Source: Hormiphora californensis (Eukaryota; Ctenophora; Tentaculata; Cydippida; Pleurobrachiidae). From it: DNA of 64,000 nucleotides. The DNA is taken from NCBI GenBank assembly GCA_020137815.1, contig CM035350.1, positions 4,544,418-4,608,417 on the forward strand, read 5' to 3'. The stretch's first letter is position 1. Each line of letters opens with the position of its first letter. The notes below the pieces were generated by a model, which saw only the letters and a program-made list of their open reading frames with translations, did no database searches and was not told the DNA's origin. Positions 23,329-34,222 of this stretch are shown here, piece by piece. Both the position numbers and the translations under genes were made by a program.

Positions 23329-24876
23329 ATGGCTAAGCCGGTTGTTAAGGTGCTAGTTGCTGGTAGTGTGGAGGGTAACGTCAAACAACTCTGTACACGG
23401 ATTAACAATGTCAACTCAAAAAGTGGACCCTTCGATTTGGTCCTAATTCCTGGCCGGGTCATTGGGGACAATTTGGAGTCATGGTTAGCACTGCGTGACG
23501 GTACCCTCCGTATCGATGTACCTACGTACATACTCGGTCCAACAGAGTCCACCCAAGTCCCGTATTACTCCCAGATCCCCCCGGACGGGCAGGTGGCAGA
23601 TAATGTGACCTACTTGGGCAGAAGGGGTGTCTACACCACCACATCGGGCCTCTCTGTTGCATATCTCAGTGGTCAGTACAGTGAAAAGGGAGGCTCCACT
23701 CACACCTATACCGCATCTGATCTATCTGTACTGCACGCTCAGGCTGGTATTATCCACGGCGTGGATATTCTCATCACCTCGGAGTGGCCGGAACACATCC
23801 TGAAGTATGTAAAAGGGCCCCAGAATGCACCCTCGGGGGTTGGGGAGGTATCTAAACTGGTCAACGTGCTGAAGCCCCGGTATCACTTTGTTGCGGGTCC
23901 TCATTATGAGAGGCTGCCCTACCGGAACCATAAGATTCTCCACGAGCGAGCCCAGTACTGTACCCGCTTTATCTCTCTGGGCTGTGCGGGAAATAAGACG
24001 AAGTGCAAGTGGCTGTATGCCTTTAACATTACCCCCCTTAAACACATCTCAGATGAAGAGCTGAGGAAGCAACCCTCGGAGACAACTGAGAACCCGTATA
24101 TAGAGATGGAGAGGGAGGAGGGGAAGGTGGAGGACCGGAACAGGCAACACTTTTACAGCACACCAGGGGAGAAGAGGAAGATGCCGGGATCAGACCAGCC
24201 AAATAAGCGGGGTGATAGTTGTTGGTTCTGTTTGAAGTCTCCAAATGTTGAGAAACACCTAGTCATATCGGTCGGAGGGAGCATGTATCTGGCGCTGGCT
24301 AAGGGAGCCCTATCGGCCGACCATGTCATGATTATCCCAACTAACCATATCAAATGTCAACAATTCTTAGACGATGATCAACAGGCTGATGTTGAGAAGT
24401 TCAAATCATCTCTTCGGAGCCTTTACAGGACTCTGAAAAAGAGCACAGCTGTATTCTTCGAGCGTTCACTGGCAACCTCTCATCTCCAGATCCAAAGTGT
24501 GCCAATAGCCCGGTACTCGGTTGCCGACATTAAGGATGTGTTCTACAGGTTCTCCTCCAAGTTGTCCCTCGAGGTACAGGAGGTGCCTGCCGGTGAGAGT
24601 TGGAAGGATCTGGTACCTCCAGGTTGTGATTACTTCCTGGTAGAGTTTGAGAACCAGGACAAGATGTTGTTCCTGTGTTCCAACTCGGTTCGGTTCCCCC
24701 TCCAGTTTGGAAGGGAGGTGCTGGCTTCTGAGGGGTTGTTGAACATGCCGAGGAGAGCTAATTGGAAACATTGCCAGGTGTCAAAGGAACAGGAGGAACA
24801 CGACGTGAAGGAATTCAGGCAGCAATTCCAGGAGTTTGACCCCTTCAAAGTTGATAGTGACAGTGATAGCGACTGA
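23329..24876 (+). CDS. CWF19L1: CWF19-like protein 1, intronless
   Basis: One uninterrupted 515-residue frame starting MAKPVVKVLVAGSVEGN. The N-terminal part (about residues 1-230) is the CWF19L1 metallophosphatase-like region (VLIPGR, YILGPTE, YLGRRGVY, YLSGQYS). From about residue 295, DSCWFCLKSP, VEKHLVISVG, YLALAKG and DHVMIIPTNH mark the CwfJ C-terminal domain 1, a HIT-like fold, and the last ~100 residues match CwfJ C-terminal domain 2 (FPLQFGREVLA). Human CWF19L1 is about 538 residues, so this looks complete. The family is linked to lariat debranching and spliceosome turnover. CTCCCTCTCCCCAG abuts the start codon. Lack of introns contrasts with both neighbours. The acidic tail VDSDSDSD is a small oddity. 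Confidence 0.95.
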   Translation: MAKPVVKVLVAGSVEGNVKQLCTRINNVNSKSGPFDLVLIPGRVIGDNLESWLALRDGTLRIDVPTYILGPTESTQVPYYSQIPPDGQVADNVTYLGRRGVYTTTSGLSVAYLSGQYSEKGGSTHTYTASDLSVLHAQAGIIHGVDILITSEWPEHILKYVKGPQNAPSGVGEVSKLVNVLKPRYHFVAGPHYERLPYRNHKILHERAQYCTRFISLGCAGNKTKCKWLYAFNITPLKHISDEELRKQPSETTENPYIEMEREEGKVEDRNRQHFYSTPGEKRKMPGSDQPNKRGDSCWFCLKSPNVEKHLVISVGGSMYLALAKGALSADHVMIIPTNHIKCQQFLDDDQQADVEKFKSSLRSLYRTLKKSTAVFFERSLATSHLQIQSVPIARYSVADIKDVFYRFSSKLSLEVQEVPAGESWKDLVPPGCDYFLVEFENQDKMLFLCSNSVRFPLQFGREVLASEGLLNMPRRANWKHCQVSKEQEEHDVKEFRQQFQEFDPFKVDSDSDSD

Positions 24877-25034
24877 GTATTGAATATATTGTTTTTAAGT
24901 GTGTGTGACATAGTTTTTAACGCTCTTTCAAAAAAGATTTATCAGATTATTATTTTGAGCTGTAACAGCTGTTATCCAATGTGTATCTTTCTCTCTCTTT
25001 ATTTAACTTCCTATATCTTCCTCTATCTTTAGGG

Positions 25035-28000
25035 ATGACACTGATCAACCAGTGTAGCCGGCTCCTAGCCCGATCCAACCTCCGGAACCTCTCCACGGTG
25101 AGTTCTCTGGGCTTTAAAAAGAATTGTTGTAACAGCGTGTTCTAGAATTCTACACTGTGAAAAAGTGAAAACTTTTTTAAAACTCATTCCCCCTTTTCAG
25201 AGATTTGCTCTACCAAAATCAGGACCCAAAGTTCGATATGTAAGTGTGAACATGAACTACCATTTCAATTTATGTTTCAATAACTTAGATGCTCAAAAAG
25301 AATCTGACGGCTGATGAGGTGCAGGAATTTTCTCCTATGTTCTCTGCTTTCGCGACTTGATGTAACGCGCGAGCTTTTCAAATGTGTTGGGAGGGAACAG
25401 TTAGCGCATTTCCATTTCACGCGCAACTCTGTCGTGAACTACCCCGGTGATGAACAACCGCTACTGTCACAGTTCCGTCATCACCCCCTCAGAACTCACT
25501 CACAGTTTCCCTCTCTCCCAGAACTATGGAGCTGTGGGTCTGCTAGGAGCGGCTGTATTTTCAATGGGGGCTGCCCTTGTCGACGGCCAGATTAGTGCCG
25601 ACGAGCTGGAACTCGGACACGCCCACATGCACTGGGAATTCAACGAGCTGTTCAAGTCCTACGATCACAAGGCGTAAGTTATAATCCTGATATGACCTCC
25701 CCCTCTCTATCTTGACTAACAACACAAGTTGCAAAACTGACACCCCCTCCCCTCTTCAGACTGCGACGAGGTTTCCAGGTGTATAAGGAGGTGTGTCAGG
25801 CATGTCACAGCATGCAATACCTCTACTGGAGGATGCACGTTGATGTCACCCATGACGTGGATACGATGAAAGAGTATGCTGCTGAGTACCAGTATCCCGA
25901 TATAGATGATGATGGTAACAGTATCATGAGGGCCGGAGACATCCAAGATTTCATGCCCGCCCCATACGAGAACGAGATCAAGGCCAGGCTGGCTAACAAT
26001 GGTGCTCTTCCCCCTGACCTATCGCTCATCACCATTGCACGAGAGGGTGGCAGTGATTATCTGTTCGCCTTGTTGAACGGTTATGAGGAGCTCCCTGCTG
26101 GAGCTGCCGAGCCGGCCGAGGGCCAGGCCTTTAACCCCTACTTCCATGGGTATTATATCGGTATGGCTCAGCAGATTTACAACGAGAGTGTCGACTATGA
26201 AGATGGTATGTCTACCTGTTCCATTATAGAAACACTTTTGATTACACGTGTAAAAAACCAACTGCGAGAAGAAGTATTCACACCTGAGAGAGATCTAATT
26301 TCCACCACCATTTCCAGGAACGATACCGTACGCCTCCCAGATTGCCAAGGATGTCTGTGAGTACCTAGCCTGGACCAGCAACCCCTATATGGACGAATCT
26401 AAACTTTACGGAATGAAGGTGAGTTGCTTTTTATTATTTTTTTCGTTATATTTTCTGGGGTACTAAACTGAGTCTCATACGACCCGGAGATGGCTTAGCC
26501 CGGAACGCTCCGTTTATGTACAATCAAAACACTCGGAATCCCCCAAGAACTCATAAAACACATCACGTGAACATGTCAACATTGTATCGGTTGATCTGTG
26601 CCACTACGTCCGCCAGTTTCACATCACCCCGTCCTGCGTAGTCGATCATAACCAGGTTTATCGGTCGTCTAGTTGTCTTGACGACCTCCTTGTTTATATC
26701 TATCAACTTGTGTAGCTCTGTCCCATCACACAAACCGGCTAGATCCCAGAGGCACAGACCGTATGCGAAGTACCAATCCACCTAGGGGGGGGGGGTATAT
26801 AGGGGTTAGAGTGAAATTAGGGGGATTATTGGATGCCGAGATAATTGTGGGAGATGTCGACAACAGCCGTTACCTAAACAAAGGATTTTACCTGGAGGGG
26901 GTAGACATCATATTTAGCCCGAGGATTGCTAGTCAGCCTATGAACCATCTCGCTGACAGTAAAACACGATTCACTTCCCCCATCCATCTTATAGGATTCG
27001 ACCTGCCTCAGTGCATGGATAGGTCTTCTTGGGTTGAAACCCCCGTTTACGGTTACAACTAGCCGCTCATTCCGCCCAATGGCCTCCCCTAACACAGGGT
27101 TATCTGTCCTACTCAGCTTCACCTTTCCAGACCCAGTGATGAACCTGCTCAGCTCTCTAGCTAGGTTGTCCCCGATATAGGATCGGGACTCCTCCGGGTG
27201 ATCCTTCATTCGAACAACTACAATTTCGTCCTGGTGTGATCCAAGAAAGTTCTCAATTTCTGACATGGCTCGGCGGAGTGACCGGGAGTAAGCACAATCT
27301 GTTGCTCCACAGTGTACCAAGACAATCCCCTCCTCCCACCACTCTCCACTAGCCTGGCTGTGGGTTATATGGGATATGTCAAAATCGAAGTATCGTATAC
27401 CCTTGTTGAGTTGGTCAGTGATGGAGAGGTCTTGGTTTCTATAGAAACAAGATGGAGCTGCCCCGCCACTCCACCAATAAAGTTGTCCGAATGCACCCGC
27501 TCCCGAGTTATGGGTACCTGGGGGAATGAGAGTTCAGAGACATTTCATGATTACAATATACCAGTATATACCGCCCCAAGTTATGACATACATTTATTAC
27601 ATTGCCAGATGTGTGACGTAATGCATTACAAAAACAAAGTGATGTCTTCTGATAACACCGCGACCTTCTAACCTGCCAGTGTAAAGTAGTTAAGGTGCAA
27701 TCCACATGCCCCAGAGATACCATTGACCTTGGTACAAGTCCGGGCACTAACTGCCCCAACAATCCAAACGAAAACTAGAGTCACTCTCATAATTTGAGCA
27801 GGTGTGAGAAAACCGCTTCGTTCTATGTTTTCGAGTCTCCATCCATCTTTTTCTGGATTTTGATTGATTTGATCCACCTGGTCGAAGTCGGTAAAAGTTT
27901 TTGTTCCGACTTTAAAATTGAGTTTTTTCTTCAGCTGGCTACTCCATGTGTCATAATCAAACTTTGAAAACATATGTATTATGCAACCCTTCATTGTTTT

Positions 28001-28267
28001 CTTCGCACCAAACCTAATTAATGAATCATTCCCCACCTGTTGACTATCCTAACCCAACCTTCCCTTCTCCAGGCGATTGCCAGTATCACCCTCTTCGGAG
28101 CCGCCATGTACGTTCTCATGCGAGTAAAGCGAAACCATATGCGAGTCAGGCAACTGGCCTTCGCTGTACCCGGAAAGGAAAAGAGCATATCCGCTAACGG
28201 CAATGTCAGCACTCTTTCCAAGTACAAACAAGTCGATGAAATGTTGGATCGGGCATCTAGAAAGTGA
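25035..28267 (+). CDS. CYC1: Cytochrome c1, haem protein of respiratory complex III (6 exons)
   Basis: Exons 25035-25097, 25201-25239, 25522-25673, 25760-26205, 26318-26418 and 28073-28267 all join in phase (331 residues). The N-terminus MTLINQCSRLLARSNLR looks like a mitochondrial targeting sequence. Haem motif CQACH is preceded by RRGFQVYKEV. NNGALPPDLSLI, FNPYFHGYYIGMAQQIY (axial Met region) and SQIAKDVCEYLAWTSNP are diagnostic. The last exon gives the membrane anchor, SITLFGAAMYVLM, with a basic flank. It carries electrons from the Rieske protein to cytochrome c at the inner membrane. The C-terminus extends about 30 residues past the usual end (SKYKQVDEMLDRASRK). The last intron (1.65 kb) holds an opposite-strand PLC-like gene. 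Confidence 0.96.
26563..27790 (-). CDS. Secreted PLC-X-domain (TIM-barrel phosphodiesterase-like) protein nested in the CYC1 intron
   Basis: Exons 27673-27790, 26892-27517 and 26563-26781 join in phase to give 320 residues. The N-terminal MRVTLVFVWIVGAVSA is a signal peptide. THNSGAG holds the first catalytic-type His of PI-PLC X domains, SITDQLNKGIRYFDFDI the next conserved block, IVLVHCGATDC the likely second His, then DEIVVVRMKDH and, at the end, INLVMIDYAG. The order and spacing fit PLC-like phosphodiesterases of the PLCXD or bacterial PI-PLC type, acting on phosphoinositide or GPI-like head groups outside the cell; the substrate is inferred. The acceptor of the last exon follows a run of C (minus sense). 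The whole gene sits inside the last intron of CYC1 on the other strand. Confidence 0.82.
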
Positions 28268-28485
28268 TGAGAGACACTTTGAAAAAGAGAGACCGTGACC
28301 TATCAGTCTGCAGCGACACATTTTGTTGGATGTTGTGGGATTATAGAAAACGGTAGTATCACGGTTTAACTACCGCCAATTAAGTTATTGTCATTATTTT
28401 GAGTCGATCACCCGTGAGCCCTCTTTTCCTGTTGTATTCTCGATTTAGTTTGTAAAGAACCAACAATGATTGTGTTTGAATTATT

Positions 28486-28653
28486 TCAACAACCTCTCCT
28501 CGGCAGGAAATCTTGTAATTTCCTCATTTGGCGTGTGAAGTGATATTTTGGGATCAAATCCTGGACAGGATCGGAACACACAGGGCAAAGTAAAGATGCG
28601 CGCGTGGTCCAACGCGCACTGTCTGGTACAACACATCGGTGTACTTTTATCAT
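28486..28653 (-). CDS. Candidate 55-residue cysteine-containing small protein
   Basis: On the minus strand, TTCCTGCCTTAG is followed 2 nt later by an ATG opening a 55-residue frame (MIKVHRCVVPDSARW ... LLCPVCSDPVQDLIPKYHF ... ending RRGC). CPVC followed by a downstream His suggests a small metal-binding site. The acceptor-ATG arrangement resembles the starts of the operon genes. It could instead be the last exon of a larger gene, since the frame is open further upstream (to 28746). I do not recognise the family. Confidence 0.4.
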   Translation of the reverse strand: MIKVHRCVVPDSARWTTRASLLCPVCSDPVQDLIPKYHFTRQMRKLQDFLPRRGC

Positions 28654-29110
28654 CTCTAAGGCAGGAAAACTAGCAATACCTACTGTGTGTAGTGAAAAGA
28701 GTGGACAGTCATGTGTATGTGTAGTTCGGAGGTGGGGCAGTTCCATTCACAGTACCGGTTATTATAGTCGCGTGGTATGTGGTCTAACATCATTAAACAT
28801 ACAGCGAGGGAGGGAGAGAGAGAGAGCGATGTTCGACAAACAGAAAACAATTAAGATTGTGGACTGGTAACTGTTTCGATCTGAATCGTCTATAAAAAAC
28901 ATTGCAAAGTCTGACATAAAACGGCCATCAAATATTCTGAAATTTGCTCTCACAATAATAGAAATAAAATGTAATAACTCAAATTGTCCTCGCTCTTTCT
29001 GAGAAAGAATTATCCCTCTGTAGGCTCATAATAAGAGGAGCCGCCAGCCGGTCAGGTATGATCAACCCTTTCTCGCCTGATCAAAATGAGCCCCAGCTGC
29101 CCCTCTTTCT

Positions 29111-30599
29111 CTATTGCTGTAATTGTGGGGTCCGTTGGGAGGGGTGGCACTTGGAGATGTGTGTTGCAAGAGCTTGTAACGTTTGGAACACCTGCAAACG
29201 GGAAAATAATATTATTTCTTAGAAAGAGAGTGTGTTGATTAATCCCTTTCGGGCAAGTCCCTCCCCCGCGGTATATTCCTCTCTCCTAGTATCCCCCAGT
29301 ACGCAGTACCCTCAGTACTCAATACCCCCCGCGTTATTCATTTCACTGCTCACCTTGGTGCACACGTTGCAGGTTAATTCAGTCTGGTAGTGGCACAATG
29401 AAACATGCTCGTTAAGAGAGGAAACACGCTCAAATACCTCCCCACATACTCTACATACCAGTACCTCTGCTCCAGCGTGTGTCTTCCGAATGTGTCTAGT
29501 GAGGTGGGACTTGTAGGCAAACGTGTGGTCACACAACCTGGGAATTAAATGGAGGGTTACACAACCTGGGAATTAAATGGAGGGTTACACAACCTGGGAA
29601 TTAAATGGAGGGTTACACAACCTGGGAATTAAATGGAGGGTTACACAACCTGGGAATTAAATGGAGGGTTACACAACCTGGGAATTAAATGGAGGGTTAC
29701 ACAACCTGGGAATTAAATGGAGGGTTACACAACCTGGGAATTAAATGGAGGGATACACAACCTGGGAATTAAATGGAGGGTTACACAACCTGGGAATTAA
29801 ATGGAGGGATACACAACCTGGGAATTAAATGGAGGGTTACACAACCTGGGAATTAAATGGAGGGTTACACAACCTGGGAATTAAATGGAGGGATACACAA
29901 CCTGGGAATTGAATGGAGGGATACACAACCTGGGAATTAAATGGAGGGTTACACAACCTGGGAATTGAATGGAGGGTTACACAACCTGGGAATTAAATGG
30001 AGGGTTACACAACCTGGGAATTGAATGGAGGGTTACACAACCTGGGAATTGAATGGAGGGTTACACAACCTGGGAATTAAATGGAGGGTTACACAACCTG
30101 GGAATTGAATGGAGGGTTACACAACCTGGGAATTGAATGGAGGGTTACACATAAACTGGGTTACACATATATTGATTTATTGATATTGGAAATAATGGGA
30201 ATGGGATGGGAATGAAGGGTGACTGGAAAATAAACTACTTTCGAGATAAAGCGATCTAGCGGGGATTGATTGAGCGTGTCATGCTGCAACGATCAATGCA
30301 GGAGTTGAATTACACTATAGCATGATCGTCACTATAGAATGCACGTCACTATAGTATGCACGTCACTGAGCACGTCACTGAGCACGTCACTGAGCTGCTC
30401 ATTATGCAGTCTATACACACACACTCATTGTAGTACCAAGACACTTCATACACACGATGATGAATATAGCATTCATCACGCACAGACTGAGATGAACTGA
30501 CACACACACACACATTCCAGTACCTCATTATACCTCATCTTACTGCTCTACAATTATACTGACCTCTCCTAAATCAACACTAGCAGTGAGTGAGAGAGG

Positions 30600-30697
<98 letters not shown>

Positions 30698-33080
30698 AAG
30701 AGAGTGTGTAGTGTTATGATGCTACATCACTTTTAATAACATGCAGCTCGATGAATGAAATATAAAACTCATTCAGTCCGGAATATGAGTGTAGAACACA
30801 CTAAAGATCTCTACAATATATCAGAAGAGTAAAGTCTTCTCCTCGCAGTAATTGTCAAACTAACATGGTACAATGTCTTGATTACACCGCCCCCCAGTTC
30901 AAAACTAATATACTAATGTCTTGAGTACTCTAATGATATAGCTCATACCCCCCTCCCAGTTCCAAACTAACCTACATGAGTGAGCACGTGTTTTCTGGTG
31001 AACACTCCGTACGTGCAGTACCATGGATGTCCGCTGTGTGAATTGTTGTCCACACTCCGGGCACGTGTGTTCCTTGATTTTCTGGTGGGCCACTTTGACG
31101 TGTTGTGCGACGTACCGGCGTGATCTGAACTCCTTATCACATACCTCACACCTGTACCTGGGATGGAATGGTAGAGAGATCGTGCCTCACACCTGTACCT
31201 GGGATGGAATGGTAGTGAGATCATGCCTCACACCTGTACCTGGACCAGATTGGGATCTGTTGAAATGGGGGACGGTAGGGGACATTAGGTAGAGGAATGG
31301 GGGACGGTAGGGAGGTAATAGCAGGGAAAGGAGGAAGGGGGGGTATAAACTATCTGCAATTTATATCTTTGAGAAAAATGAAGCAATATAATATTATCAT
31401 CGAGGAAGATAGTTATTTAGAATGGAGTTGAATATTTCATTCATGACAGAGAATATTAAATTTCTGTCGGATAAAATATGTTAACTACAGCTCTGTATTA
31501 GGCTTGATTTGTTGAAACTTGAAAGGGGGGGGGGGGTGCGAGAAAATAGAATTGAGAGACAGAGAGTTACTGAGAAAATGGGAGACAGCGAGTTACTGAG
31601 AAAGAGGGGATCGGTGGGGTGAGTGGTGACTTTTTAAGCAGGAGGAGTGTGTGTGTGTGGTAGAAAGAGAGAGACAGACACAATGTGTTCTAAACAAAGG
31701 GTGTCCTTAGGTTGCAGCTTGGTACATAACAGGAATGTTTGACCCTTGTCTAGTCGCCCTCATTTTCTATCGGGGGGGGGGGGGGGGTATGTCGTCTCTT
31801 TAAGGGTCAATCAAGACCGAGATAGTGCATGGATTAAGGGAGATAATGAATTTAGGGAGATATTCAATTTAGCAATTACGTAGCCCGATATGAGATTTGT
31901 TCTCACAGCGTAGCACTAAAAGTGTAGTGGGAGTGCTACCACGTTCTCTACTACACTCTCTACAGAACTGTACTAGCGACGGGTGGTTCTACGAATGACT
32001 ACAAATGCACCAGATGACAACTCAAGATCAGCTCAAGATCATGATTGATAGAGATACTCCAAACAACATGTCTACAACTGTACTACGCTCCAAGATATTA
32101 TAGTGAATCAGAATATAACATGATCTAGCTTACTGGAAGTTGTATCTCTAAACAATTTTCCACTACTATAACTACTAGAAATTAGGTTTGTTATAGGATT
32201 GGAGTATTAATCCTCGTCTAGGTGTTTGTTACGTAGTGATGATGTAGTGCGGAAAGTGAGGGTGGAGACTCAGGTTTACACATTAACAGACAACACTTCA
32301 CCTCTACTTGCCCGATATAAAGTGCTGACATAGTAAACTTCTCGTGAAATACAAAATATTCCTTTTGATTCAAGCTCCGTTCGATTTGCCCTTTAGATAT
32401 ATATTAAAGGCACCACTTTATGACAAATTGTGCTCCTTTTGGTAATTGCAGGGCTAGTCTAGACATGGAGAGAGAGGGCTCACCTGATTTCGCTGTGTTT
32501 CTGCTTGACATGGAGGTTGAGGGTAGCAACGGTTGCCATGGTTTCTGAACAATGCGGACACTGGTGTTTCTTCCTCCCAGGGCTTCCACACAACCTCTTT
32601 TCGTGTCTGTGTAGGAGATAATAGAGAATCTGATTTGGTTTGGGAGGACGGTAAAACAGGGGAATTATGGGAGGGGTAGTGGTGCAGCATTGGGGGAATG
32701 AGATTGGGGTGGAACTGTTCCACTAACTTGGAGAGATAGATACGATTCTTGAATGATTTCCCACACTTATTACACTGATGTTCTGATAAGAAAGGGCTCT
32801 GTGTTGTCTCCATAGCAACTGAATTATTGTAGGATGCCCCTTCCATAGCAACTGAATTGTAGGATGCTCCATCCTTAGTCCCACCTGGTGCTACTGCACT
32901 ACCTGATACATTGCGGGTTTGGCAGAGGAGAAATGAGAGAAACTCTTCATCAGAGAGGCCCCCAAAGTTTAACTGTTGTTTTTGGTGGTGCCACAGTCGG
33001 GCAGTTACACCGCCACATCTTATCACGTACTGGCCTTCTCCTCCTGCCTCTGCAGTCATGGACCCGAAATGGGAGTTCAT
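29111..33080 (-). CDS. C2H2 zinc-finger protein with seven fingers (5 exons)
   Basis: Exons 32728-33080, 32484-32606, 30972-31157, 29354-29537 and 29111-29191 all join in phase (308 residues). Fingers in order: [10 protein letters not shown] (split over exons 1-2), [50 protein letters not shown] and [10 protein letters not shown], each with the spaced His/His or His/Cys partners (HVKQKH, HVKVAH, HVRSVH, HIRKTH, HVSLCH, HISKCH). The first ~100 residues ([13 protein letters not shown]) have no recognised domain. It is probably a nuclear DNA- or RNA-binding regulator. CTACTTAG lies 15 nt before the ATG. Two internal acceptors (before exons 3 and 4) are duplicated in tandem. Confidence 0.88.
29531..30150. 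repeat. 28-bp minisatellite built from a splice acceptor (about 22 copies)
   Basis: Unit in minus sense: TAACCCTCCATTTAATTC followed by CCAG|GTTGTG. It is repeated about 22 times with few variants (AAATGG/GAATGG, GGTTAC/GGATAC). The unit contains the 3' splice site and first bases of zinc-finger exon 4, so every copy carries a potential acceptor in the correct sequence context. The array sits immediately upstream of that exon in the intron. Confidence 0.95.
30595..30695. repeat. (GA)n microsatellite in a zinc-finger intron
   Basis: An almost pure GA run of about 100 bp. Upstream (30300-30400) is a short GTCACTATAG/GCACGTCACT repeat. Confidence 0.95.
31144..31250. repeat. 41-bp repeat duplicating the acceptor of zinc-finger exon 3 (about 2.5 copies)
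   Basis: The segment CCTCACACCTGTACCTGG (minus sense CCAG|GTACAGGTGTGAGG) starts at 31144, 31185 and 31226. As in the 29.5-30.1 kb array, each copy spans the intron-exon boundary with its CAG acceptor. Confidence 0.85.
31260..32470. other. Zinc-finger intron, no gene seen
   Basis: Long intron between zinc-finger exons 2 and 3. It contains G runs at 31526-31540 and 31768-31784, and otherwise unremarkable AT-rich sequence. Confidence 0.5.
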
Positions 33081-33089
33081 TGGGGGAAG

Positions 33090-33117
33090 CTAAGTAGAAA
33101 GATAGAGAGAGAAAGAT

Positions 33118-33187
<70 letters not shown>

Positions 33188-33287
33188 GTTGTTGCAAGTG
33201 GTTATGAGAAGGATACAAAGCACGCTACAGGGCGTGTGTGTGTTTTTGCTTTGTGTCGTGTCTCCAGTGTTCCATGAGGTCTTAGAC

Positions 33288-33371
<84 letters not shown>

Positions 33372-33811
33372 GTGGTGGCACTGTGGATGTGGCAACATAT
33401 GAATCAAGCCATGTGTTCCTGGTATCGGGTAAAGTCAGAGGTGAGAGAAAAGAGGAACTGAATTTGAAAGGGAGGCCCAATATTTGAGACTGGATCGAGG
33501 GAGATCTGTATTAGAAAAAGTTGTGAGATCATTGTTTTATGGTGAGAGTGGTGTGAGTCGAGAGAGGTGGAAGATCCAATAAAAACCAGGTGCGTGTTTA
33601 CAGTTTTACCATGGATCCAATAGCATATTATATATGCATAACATAAAGCGTGAGATCAGTACATCTTCGAGATTGCTCAGGACCGTTCCGATTTGTTGTT
33701 GGATTTACGATTTCCATGGGGAGAGAAATATCGGTGCCGGATGCTAATCTTAGTAGTACAGGAAGCATTTGGGGGCGTATTTCGGGCACTGAGAGAGAGA
33801 GAAAGAAAGAG

Positions 33812-33885
<74 letters not shown>

Positions 33886-34146
33886 AGATGGGGAGAGAGA
33901 GCTAAGCGACGCTCATTGTGGGTTACCTTTCGGACCACATAACATGTAAAGAAAGAGAAATAGAAAGAAAGGGAGAAAGAAAGTTTATAGAGAGAAAGAA
34001 AGAGAGAGTATATCCTGGTTTTAAGTAGGTTTCTGTATGAGAGCACAAGCTCGTGTGAGTCGCGCTTGTACCCAGTAGCAAAGTGAAGAAGAAAGAAGAA
34101 TGAAAGAAAGAAGAGAGGGTTACGTAGAGAGAGAGGGGGAGAGGGG

Positions 34147-34222
<76 letters not shown>

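Larger units (their letters stand above)
19946..28267 (+). other. Candidate trans-spliced operon: SMIM13-like, VPS28, CWF19L1, CYC1
   Basis: Four plus-strand genes lie head to tail. Stop-to-start gaps are 182 bp (20281 to 20464), 409 bp (22919 to 23329) and 158 bp (24876 to 25035). A pyrimidine tract and AG lie just before each start codon: CTACTTTAG with the ATG 19 nt later (19965); CTTCTCCAG or ACATTTAG before 20464; CTCCCTCTCCCCAG abutting the ATG at 23329; CTCTATCTTTAG with the ATG 2 nt later (25035). Such acceptors with little room for a promoter are the hallmark of polycistronic RNA resolved by spliced-leader addition. Cis-spliced 5'UTR introns remain possible for the first gene. The operon is inferred, not shown. 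Confidence 0.6.

Noticed and set aside
29531-30150. Possible CRISPR-like array of 28-bp repeats
   Set aside because: No spacers; the unit is a duplicated splice-acceptor boundary.
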